Shown here: positions 33,056-38,855 of the stretch, one piece after another | How positions within the stretch are numbered: position 1 is the first letter of the stretch | Layout of the letters: every line of letters starts with the position of its first letter | Origin: JAAYBY01 sp964654125 | Lineage (GTDB): Bacteria; Bacillota; Clostridia; Saccharofermentanales; UBA5734 | Assembly: GCA_964654125.1 (NCBI GenBank) | Contig: CAZZGG010000015.1 | Location: forward strand, 1 to 38,855 | DNA length: 38,855 nucleotides | Reading direction: 5' to 3' | Notes under the pieces: generated by a model | Told to the model about the DNA's origin: nothing | Database searches by the model: none | Seen by the model: only the letters and a program-made list of their open reading frames with translations | Translations under genes and position numbers: made by a program

Positions 33056-33949
33056 ATGATTGCATTAACTTTTTCCGGTCAGGGATCTCACTATGAAAAT
33101 ATGGGCCGGCAGCTCTACCAGACAGAGCCGGCCGCCCGCCAGGTTTATGATCTGGCCAGGCAGGTTTTTGGCTTTGATGTCCTAAAACTTTCACTGGACC
33201 AGCTGGGCCAGACCGACTTTGCCCAGCCGGCTATTGTCACATTCAGCCTGGCGCTTTGGCAAAGCTGGGCCAAGGCCAGGCAACCGGACCAGCTGGCCGG
33301 CCTGGCTGGGTTTTCGCTGGGCGAATACAGCAGCCTGGCCGCTGCCGGTGTACTCGATCTGCTGGATCTATTCTGGCTGGTTCAGGCAAGGGCCAAATAT
33401 ATGGCTAAGGCAGCTAGGGCTAGCCAGGGACAAATGCTGGCCGTGCTGGGCTTGGCTGACGAGGTGATTTGCGCTATCTTGTGTGAAAAGCCCTGGCAGG
33501 ACAAGGTTTTTCCTGCCAATTTTAATGCACCAGGCCAGCTGGTTGTCTCGGGCCTGGCCGAGTTCATGCCGGCTCTGACCGATAAGCTAATTCAGGCCGG
33601 GGCCAGGCGGGTTGTGCCACTGCAGGTCAGTGCCGCCTTCCATACTCCTTTTATGGCTGAAGCGGCCCACGGCTTAAAGGAAGCTGCCTCCAGCCTGTCT
33701 TTTCGCCAGCCCCAGGCTAGCTTGTACAGCAATATCAATGCCCAGCCCCTGCCCGTCGATCTGGACTGGCCGGATTATCTGGCCAGACAACTGTGCAGTC
33801 CGGTCCTCTGGCATGAGACCATCCGCAACATGCAGGCTGCTGGAGCTGACACCTTTTTAGAATTTGGCCCAGGCAGAGTTCTGACCGGCTTGGCTCGTAA
33901 AATCTGTCCCGACACCCAGGCCAAATCTTTGGACACTAGCAAGACATAA
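33056..33949 (+). CDS. fabD: Malonyl-CoA:ACP transacylase FabD
   Basis: The protein has 297 aa and transfers malonyl from CoA to acyl carrier protein. The nucleophile elbow reads GFSLGEYSSLAAAGVL, so the Ser is kept but the preceding residue is Phe where E. coli has His. The catalytic His lies in VSAAFHTPFMAEAA, and the N-terminal SGQGSHYENMG and C-terminal EFGPGRVLTGL are typical. AAAGGAG precedes the ATG at 33056. It is divergent from the rest of the fab genes. Confidence 0.93.
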   Translation: MIALTFSGQGSHYENMGRQLYQTEPAARQVYDLARQVFGFDVLKLSLDQLGQTDFAQPAIVTFSLALWQSWAKARQPDQLAGLAGFSLGEYSSLAAAGVLDLLDLFWLVQARAKYMAKAARASQGQMLAVLGLADEVICAILCEKPWQDKVFPANFNAPGQLVVSGLAEFMPALTDKLIQAGARRVVPLQVSAAFHTPFMAEAAHGLKEAASSLSFRQPQASLYSNINAQPLPVDLDWPDYLARQLCSPVLWHETIRNMQAAGADTFLEFGPGRVLTGLARKICPDTQAKSLDTSKT

Positions 33950-33976
33950 GAAGACTTAAGTCCGGCTGGGATCTGC

Positions 33977-33982
33977 TATAAT
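33977..33982 (+). promoter_or_regulatory. Extended -10 promoter of the M29 aminopeptidase gene
   Basis: TGCTATAAT gives a perfect extended -10 element between fabD and the aminopeptidase gene, 33 nt before its ATG. No good -35 box is present, as often with extended -10 promoters. Confidence 0.55.
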
Positions 33983-34014
33983 AAGCCTTAAGAATTGTTT
34001 TCTAGGAGGCCTTT

Positions 34015-35136
34015 ATGCACGATCCACGCCTGGCCAGTTTGGCCGAACTGATGCTGGACCATTCCATGCGACTGGAAAAAGGTGAATTTTTCAGCATCGC
34101 TGCTGACCTGTCTGCCAAGCCTTTGGTGATGAGCATCTTGAAGGCCGCCAGAAAAAGAGGTGTTTTAGCCCGAGTTGATCTGACCGACAATGAAATAAGC
34201 CGTCATCTACTGGAGCTTTATGATCCGGCCGATGGCGGCCAGACAGCTGCATTTTTAGAGGATAAGACTGCTGTCAATCTGCGTCTTTTTGAAAAGTTGG
34301 CCGGCGAAATTGTGATCAGGGCCTACAGTAATGATGCTGAACTCAGCCAGATTGATCCGGCTGTCCAGCAACTGGTGGCCAGTCAAGCCAGGCCCTTTAA
34401 GGATCTTTTGATCAACCAGCGGCGCTGGGTGCTTTTTGAATACCCCACTCCAGCCCGGGCCCAGCGGGCAGGCCTGTCCTATGAGTCTTACTTTGATTAT
34501 GTCCTGGCTGCCTCTACACTTGATTACGCCCAGATGGCCCGCCAGGCGGCACCGCTGGTCAAGCTGATGGAACAGACTGATTTAGTCACACTAAAAGGGC
34601 CGGGCACTGACCTGAGTTTTTCGATTAAAAACATCCCAGCTGTGCCCTGTTGTGGCGAATATAATCTGCCGGACGGCGAATGTTTTACTGCACCTGTACT
34701 TGATTCAGCCAATGGCTATATCAGCTTCAATACGCCTTCTTTATATTGGGGAACCATGTTCACAGATGTCAAGCTGGAGTTTACCAATGGCGTGATCAGC
34801 CGGGCCGAGGCCGGAGCAAACAGCCAAAAACTAAATGAGATCCTAGCTACAGATGAGGGGGCCCGCCGCCTGGGTGAATTCGCCCTGGGCTTCAACAGCA
34901 AAATCAGGCAACCGGCCTTAAATACCCTCTTTGATGAAAAGATTGCCGGCTCTTTCCACCTGACGCCTGGTTCTTGTTATGCTGATGCTGACAATGGCAA
35001 CCAGTCAGCCATCCATTGGGATCTGGTCTCTATCCAGCGGCCTGAGTTTGGTGGTGGGGAGATCTATTTTGATAATCGCTTGGTACGTAAAGATGGGGAT
35101 TTTGTTTTAGACGAACTCCTGGCACTTAATTCATAA
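34015..35136 (+). CDS. M29-family aminopeptidase (AmpS/PepS-like)
   Basis: The protein has 373 aa and is a cytoplasmic metallo-aminopeptidase of the M29 family, slightly shorter than the usual 400-410 aa. Metal-site motifs are present: GEYNLPDGECFTAPV with two Glu, EFALGFNSKI, DEKIAGSFHLTPG with His, and AIHWDLV with His and Asp. TAGGAGG precedes the ATG at 34015. It stands downstream of fabD with its own promoter and 19 nt before the coiled-coil protein gene, so the two are probably co-transcribed, though a functional link is not implied. Confidence 0.9.
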   Translation: MHDPRLASLAELMLDHSMRLEKGEFFSIAADLSAKPLVMSILKAARKRGVLARVDLTDNEISRHLLELYDPADGGQTAAFLEDKTAVNLRLFEKLAGEIVIRAYSNDAELSQIDPAVQQLVASQARPFKDLLINQRRWVLFEYPTPARAQRAGLSYESYFDYVLAASTLDYAQMARQAAPLVKLMEQTDLVTLKGPGTDLSFSIKNIPAVPCCGEYNLPDGECFTAPVLDSANGYISFNTPSLYWGTMFTDVKLEFTNGVISRAEAGANSQKLNEILATDEGARRLGEFALGFNSKIRQPALNTLFDEKIAGSFHLTPGSCYADADNGNQSAIHWDLVSIQRPEFGGGEIYFDNRLVRKDGDFVLDELLALNS

Positions 35137-35155
35137 TCCGGAGAGGAGACATAAT

Positions 35156-36799
35156 ATGGCCCTGCTTATGATTGATCTGGTTGACCTGCATATCCTGCAC
35201 TGGCTTTTTTCACTGGCTGTGCCCCTGATCATTATCCTGCTGGCCCTGCTCAGCCGCCTTTTGATCCTGCGCATTGAATATGCCACCACAAAACCCCTCA
35301 CACGCCTGAGTGAGGATATTGCCAATCTGAGCGAGCGCAATATGGCCAACTGGACCACTGTCCAGGAGTTGATCAAACGGCATTTTGCCAACCGGCTGGA
35401 CCAGGCTGTGATCCAGATCAAAGAAGACAGCAAGAATCTTTACCAGGGCCGCTGGCTGCCTGAACCCAGGACAGCCTTACCCCTGTCAGCTTTCCTCAGC
35501 CTGGCCAAACGGTCTGCGCTTAGTTTCCGTCCGGCTGCCCGGCTGCTGGCTTCCGGATTTTTAGCGACTCTGATTGCTCTTTTGGTCCAGATCGCCCTGC
35601 CCCTGCTTGACCCAGCCCTGGGCTTGATCCTGATCTTGGCACCGCTTTTTATAGCCTTATTGGTTGCCCTGCCCCTAGCAGCTGCAGCCCGCCAGCAGAG
35701 TATCAAGCTTGAGGAACAATTGGTACTGCTCCAGCATGGTCTGGCCCGCCATCTGCCAGTTTTTGGCGAACAGACAGGCATTGCCGCCCTGGTCGATTCT
35801 TATCTGGAATATGATAATAAAATGCAAGAAAAACTGGAAAACTTTACCCAAGTTGCCGCACGCCTGGCCGAAAGCGACATGGCTGACGGGATCCGGCGCA
35901 GTGTGGAGCAGGTTTTAACAGAAAGTGTGGCTCCATCTTTACAGCAGTCAACCAGTGCTCTAACTGACCTGGCCCAGGAATTGACCCGGCGCCAGGAAGA
36001 GGGCATGGAGGATCTGGCCAGCCAGTTTGCCAAGGCGCTTTCCAGCCAGCTGGCAGCACATATGCAACCGATCAATAAAGAGATCAGCCAGATGGCCTCC
36101 CTGATGGCTGATGTGAAAAATTATGTTGATGTCGCTTTGCGTTCTTTAGATAATGTCAACCAGCAGTCAGAGGGACTGCAGCAGCAGGTGGCTTTAAGCT
36201 TAGAGCAGCTGGGTCAGGTCCAGGCCGATCTGGCTGGCGACAACAAGACTGTCAGCCAGCAGATGGAAAAACTGGCAGTGGTTTCGGATCGCTTAACCGG
36301 GCTTTTTGCTGGCAGCGAGGAGAGTCTGGCCTTGTCTTTGACTGAGTTCAGCCAGAAAATGAAAGAATCGACCCAGCAGCTCAGTGAGACAACCCAGCAG
36401 GCTATCCGGCTGACCCAGGATGTACGGGTGACTGCAGCGGAGCAGGGCTTTGCCGTTGAAAAACAACAAGAATCGCTGCTGGCTCTCAGCAATGATTTTG
36501 CTGACCGCCTAGGCGCGTCACTGGACAAGATGCTGGCTGAAATCAGGAGTGAAACTGAAACAGTAGCCAGTAATACTGCCGGGATTGGCAAGCAGATGCA
36601 GCAACTGAGCAGCTCGCTTAACCGGTCACTGGACCAGTTTTCCCAGGAGTCTGCAGCCTATGTGCATAAGACCTTGCTCAGCTTTGATGAAAGCCTGGCT
36701 GATATTGTGGCCCGGCTGGCCCAGACAGCAGCTGAGATACAAGATGCTGTTGATGCTCTGCCCGGAGCTATCTCACGCAGTATTGATTACGGCTCATGA
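35156..36799 (+). CDS. Three-helix membrane protein with long coiled-coil tail
   Basis: The protein has 547 aa and I cannot assign it to a family. One membrane helix lies at 12-40, a cytoplasmic-like segment follows, then two close helices at about 131-149 (LASGFLATLIALLVQIALP) and 155-177, and finally a 325-residue Gln/Ser/Glu-rich helical tail predicted to form coiled coils. The layout (one helix, soluble segment, helix pair, cytoplasmic tail) matches MotA/ExbB-type channel subunits and the ZorA subunit of Zorya defence, but no diagnostic motif was recognised. A methyl-accepting protein is unlikely: no conserved signalling hairpin is seen. GAGAGGAG precedes the ATG. The next gene overlaps it by 4 nt, so the two probably act together. 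Confidence 0.6.
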   Translation: MALLMIDLVDLHILHWLFSLAVPLIIILLALLSRLLILRIEYATTKPLTRLSEDIANLSERNMANWTTVQELIKRHFANRLDQAVIQIKEDSKNLYQGRWLPEPRTALPLSAFLSLAKRSALSFRPAARLLASGFLATLIALLVQIALPLLDPALGLILILAPLFIALLVALPLAAAARQQSIKLEEQLVLLQHGLARHLPVFGEQTGIAALVDSYLEYDNKMQEKLENFTQVAARLAESDMADGIRRSVEQVLTESVAPSLQQSTSALTDLAQELTRRQEEGMEDLASQFAKALSSQLAAHMQPINKEISQMASLMADVKNYVDVALRSLDNVNQQSEGLQQQVALSLEQLGQVQADLAGDNKTVSQQMEKLAVVSDRLTGLFAGSEESLALSLTEFSQKMKESTQQLSETTQQAIRLTQDVRVTAAEQGFAVEKQQESLLALSNDFADRLGASLDKMLAEIRSETETVASNTAGIGKQMQQLSSSLNRSLDQFSQESAAYVHKTLLSFDESLADIVARLAQTAAEIQDAVDALPGAISRSIDYGS

Positions 36800-38058
36800 A
36801 AAAAGCAGATCACATCATAGATAAACCAGCCTACAAGCGCCTACAGGACAGCCAGGCCAGGATCAAGGCCAGAATGCCTTTGCCGCATGAGCTTTTGGCT
36901 GCAGCCCAGCCTGAGGCTAAAGAGCAGCTAGCTATTATTATTGAGACGACACCAGCCGGCCGGCCTTTGAGTGAGCTAGCCCGCCGTTTATCCAGCCGGG
37001 ACCTGCGCCTGGTTTTCCCCTTGCTGGCGGAGGCAGATGCCAAAAACAAGCCTGATTATCTGGCCAAGCTGTTTTTATTGCTGCGAGAACGGGCCTGCCC
37101 TTCCCTTTACAGTTATGGCTGGGCAGTCATGCAGAGCTGTTATCCCAACCGGGCCGTGGCCAAGGGCCTGGCTGATCTGACTAGTATTTTAGCGATCAGG
37201 CAAAAGACTGATGCCGGACTTTTATTAAGCTCGCCTATGATCAGTGAGCTGGCTGATCCGGCTGCTAAAAACTTGCCAGAGCTAATTTTGAAAAGCCTGG
37301 AAAGGTTGGCCATCAGCTGGCCAGATTTCATCAACCATTACGCCGTTGAGCTTGATCTGCCTCTGGGCAGTGCCTTGCTCAGCCGGCTTTTTATCAGGAG
37401 CAAGACAGATTTACCCCAGATCAGCAAAGAGCAGTTCCAGCAAGTTTTACAAAACACAGTAGTGGCCGATCAAGCAAGTCTCCTGAAAAAAATCATTAAT
37501 GATCAGTATTTGCCTGATCGGGTCATCAACGATTATTTCCAGGTTATCTATCTGGTTTTTGGCGCTCCGGACAGCGGTCATGCGGTCTGGACCAGCCTGC
37601 GCAAAAAAGAAAAGGCTGAGTTCTTCCAGTGGATCCTAGCTGCCACCATTGGCAGCCACTGCCAAGGCAACAAGACTAAGTCGCATTTTTATTTTCGCTA
37701 TGCCGGTCTGGTTGAGGCAGCCGAGCATTGGGATGAGAACACTCTGCTAATTTATTTCCCGGGTTTTTGTATTGCTGATGATAAAAGGCAGACCCAGTTT
37801 GCTGTTTATTATGAGTCAGCTACCAGTGACCCGCAGCGCAAACCAGAATATTATGCTGGTAAAGGGATTAATCCGGCCAGCTTGACGGTCCCGCACCGGC
37901 GAGTTGAGGATGCAGTGAAAAGGGCCAGTACCAGCGGGCCAGTCGGTCTGTTGCTTGATGATGATGCTATCCAGACCAGTGCTTCTTTTCTAGATTTCTG
38001 CCTGGCCAAAAAAGGAGCGGTTTCCCGCAGCGAACTAAAAAACCTGCAGCCGATCTAA
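36796..38058 (+). CDS. Unknown soluble partner of the coiled-coil protein
   Basis: The protein has 420 aa with no membrane segment or signal peptide. It is mostly helical up to about residue 290, then has a mixed region with FYFRYAGLVEAAEHWDENTL, YFPGFCIADD and TQFAVYYESAT, ending in a Lys-rich tail. I do not recognise the family. The C-terminal pattern (R-FYFRY, then an A-x-Y-x-x-S strand) loosely recalls EH-signature proteins such as ZorC, but this is impression, not alignment. ATGA overlap with the upstream gene shows translational coupling. A promoter for the tRNA-Ser lies 3 nt after its stop. Confidence 0.55.
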   Translation: MKKADHIIDKPAYKRLQDSQARIKARMPLPHELLAAAQPEAKEQLAIIIETTPAGRPLSELARRLSSRDLRLVFPLLAEADAKNKPDYLAKLFLLLRERACPSLYSYGWAVMQSCYPNRAVAKGLADLTSILAIRQKTDAGLLLSSPMISELADPAAKNLPELILKSLERLAISWPDFINHYAVELDLPLGSALLSRLFIRSKTDLPQISKEQFQQVLQNTVVADQASLLKKIINDQYLPDRVINDYFQVIYLVFGAPDSGHAVWTSLRKKEKAEFFQWILAATIGSHCQGNKTKSHFYFRYAGLVEAAEHWDENTLLIYFPGFCIADDKRQTQFAVYYESATSDPQRKPEYYAGKGINPASLTVPHRRVEDAVKRASTSGPVGLLLDDDAIQTSASFLDFCLAKKGAVSRSELKNLQPI

Positions 38059-38060
38059 GA

Positions 38061-38089
38061 TTGACTTGACCTGCCAGCTTGCGTATAAT
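38061..38089 (+). promoter_or_regulatory. Strong promoter of the tRNA-Ser locus
   Basis: TTGACT (38061-38066), 17 nt, TATAAT (38084-38089). It begins right after the preceding stop codon and drives the tRNA-Ser 5' half at 38118, and with no terminator between, possibly the complete tRNA-Ser as well. Confidence 0.85.
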
Positions 38090-38117
38090 TCCAATCAGCT
38101 CATGGCAGCAATAACAC

Positions 38118-38157
38118 GGAGGGTTGTCCGAGAGGTCGAAGGTGCGAAACTCGAAAT
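38118..38157 (+). pseudogene. 5' half of a tRNA-Ser, broken in the anticodon loop
   Basis: GGAGGGTTGTCCGAG and the following D-arm match the 5' part of tRNA-Ser, then a CGAAA stem strand and the loop CTCGAAA with anticodon CGA. After 38157 the expected 3' stem strand TTTCG and the rest of the tRNA are absent. It differs in D-arm and anticodon stem from the complete tRNA-Ser at 38307, so it is not a simple tandem copy. A break exactly after the anticodon loop is typical of integration by tyrosine recombinases, so this is a likely attachment site (attL). Confidence 0.7.
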
Positions 38158-38240
38158 AAAAGGATGAATTTGGAACTATATACCTTTAAAACCTTGATAC
38201 AATAGGGTTTGTGGTGTTTTGAAAACTGAAATTTGTGTGT

Positions 38241-38264
38241 AGTTCTCTCCATCAGTTCTCTCCA
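38241..38264. repeat. Tandem 11-bp direct repeats near the attachment site
   Basis: AGTTCTCTCCA occurs at 38241-38251 and 38254-38264. TTCTCT in the second copy also forms an inverted repeat with AGAGAA at 38271-38276, within CATCAGT/ACTGATG at 38250-38256 and 38286-38292. Direct repeats close to an att core are the form of integrase arm-type binding sites. Confidence 0.5.
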
Positions 38265-38306
38265 ATTTCCAGAGAATATCTGAGGACTGATGTTTAAAAA
38301 AATATT

Positions 38307-38400
38307 GGAGGGTTGTCCGAGCGGCTGAAGGAGCTGGTCTCGAAAACCAGAATACCCTATTTAACGGGTATCCAGGGTTCAAATCCCTGACCCTCCGCCA
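38307..38400 (+). tRNA. tRNA-Ser (anticodon CGA)
   Basis: The 94-nt gene is complete and includes encoded CCA. Acceptor stem GGAGGGT/ACCCTCC, anticodon stem CTGGT/ACCAG with loop CTCGAAA and anticodon CGA at 38341-38343, a long class II variable arm (TACCC...GGGTA), and T-arm with GGTTCAAATCC. It reads codon UCG. No clear promoter lies directly upstream. A terminator follows. Confidence 0.95.
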
Positions 38401-38407
38401 GAATTTA

Positions 38408-38440
38408 ACGATTTTCCTGTGCCAAGGAAGGTCGTTTTTT
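38408..38440 (+). terminator. Rho-independent terminator of tRNA-Ser
   Basis: ACGATTTTCCT pairs with AGGAAGGTCGT (11 bp, two G-U) around a 6-nt loop, followed by six T's. Confidence 0.85.
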
Positions 38441-38443
38441 CTT

Positions 38444-38855
38444 TTATATAGATACAATCTCCTGAGGATTTTCTTCACCCACATTTCCCTTATCTGCAAA
38501 TATTCCAAGGTTTAAACCTTCAACCATTGCCTGTGCTGATGAAATTTTCGAGCTATAATCAAGATGGGCATAGATATTTGCTGTTGTTGAAAAATCACTG
38601 TGTCCCAGCCAAGCCAATCTTGGATTTGTTTCATTGGAACATTGTTAGCTAATAGTAAGCTGGCGCAGCTGTGTCTAAGATCATGAAAGCATATTCTTCG
38701 CATACCATACTCTTCTAATATTTTGGGAAAGGTTCCAGTTATATAACCAGGCCTTAATCTTTCGCCAATCTCATTTACGCATACATACTCAAGATATTCA
38801 GTGTTATAGGAATTACCACATAATTTTCGATTGAATTCCTGCTCTTCTTTTATGG
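38444..38855 (-). pseudogene. int: Tyrosine-recombinase integrase C-terminus, frameshifted
   Basis: The gene enters from the right edge and reads leftward to the stop at 38444-38446. The first visible part includes KEEQEFNRKLCGNS, YLEYVCVNEIGERLRPGYIT and the catalytic box HDLRHSCASLLLANNVPMK, followed by IQDWL. A 5-bp tandem repeat (AGCCA AGCCA on the plus strand, 38607-38616) then shifts the frame; removing one copy restores DWLGHSDFSTTANIYAHLDY with the catalytic His and Tyr, continuing to a C-terminus GIFADKGNVGEENPQEIVSI. As read, the protein would lose its nucleophile Tyr. It lies next to the tRNA-Ser attachment remnant, as expected for an integrative element. The N-terminal part is outside the window. 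Confidence 0.85.

Noticed and set aside
33297..33345. FabD nucleophile elbow GFSLG instead of GHSLG, as a possible inactive enzyme
   Set aside because: The catalytic Ser and the distant catalytic His are both kept and the second residue of GxSxG varies in the family.
35156..36799. Methyl-accepting chemotaxis protein
   Set aside because: The Gln/Ser/Glu-rich helical tail is superficially similar, but there is no HAMP region, no conserved signalling tip and the membrane layout differs.
38176..38508. 110-codon open frame on the minus strand
   Set aside because: It runs antisense through the complete tRNA-Ser and its terminator and overlaps the end of the integrase, so it is a chance frame.
1..38855. 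CRISPR arrays, rRNA operons, prophage structural genes
   Set aside because: No regularly spaced repeats, rRNA sequence or phage structural genes were seen on either strand.

Overview
The window reads as a chromosomal segment of a Gram-positive, Clostridia-like member of the Bacillota. The evidence is FabK instead of FabI, an ECF-type ThiT behind a TPP riboswitch, an M29 aminopeptidase, strong AGGAGG-type ribosome binding sites, low-GC-type promoters and no outer-membrane genes. The genus cannot be fixed from sequence alone. Both ends (1 to about 1200 and 38100-38855) are AT-rich and mobile in character; the core is denser, more GC-rich and largely housekeeping.

Layout. 1-600: an IS200/IS605 (IS608-like) remnant with divergent tnpB start and broken tnpA, then a decayed reading frame and tRNA-Gln(CUG). 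1384-10531: a carbohydrate-uptake locus with a GH31 glycosidase (minus strand) diverging from a lipoprotein binding protein, two permeases, an unclassified GH-like enzyme and an AGE-family epimerase. 10689-12301: VanZ-like protein, family 4 uracil-DNA glycosylase and Smr-domain protein (minus). 12418-16087: an amidohydrolase fused to a degenerate aminotransferase, an AAC(3)-like acetyltransferase and an RsuA-type pseudouridine synthase (plus). 16084-22454: pyrG, guaB, greA, lysS and a membrane protein with a J-like N-terminus (minus). 22743-24877: thiT with its riboswitch, and an aminopeptidase P. 24949-33949: a type II fatty acid synthesis cluster fabH-fabK-fabG-fabF-accB-fabZ-accC-accDA (minus) with divergent fabD. 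34015-38058: an M29 aminopeptidase, then a two-gene unit of a membrane/coiled-coil protein and an unknown soluble protein. 38061-38855: promoter, 5' half of a tRNA-Ser, complete tRNA-Ser(CGA), and a frameshifted tyrosine integrase.

How the genes work together. The fatty acid genes make malonyl-CoA (AccB, AccC, fused AccDA), load it (FabD) and run elongation (FabH, FabF, FabG, FabZ, FabK); acyl carrier protein is not in the window. A palindrome resembling a FabT site lies between fabH and fabD. The sugar locus has no transport ATPase, as is common for CUT1 systems that share one.

Most notable: (1) the CTP synthase has Gly in place of the glutaminase nucleophile Cys; (2) the amidohydrolase fusion carries an aminotransferase domain whose PLP lysine aligns with Pro; (3) an integration-type break in a tRNA-Ser anticodon loop lies next to an intact tRNA-Ser with the same anticodon and an integrase; (4) the 35156-38058 gene pair has a MotA/ZorA-like membrane topology with a long helical tail and an unrecognised, translationally coupled partner.
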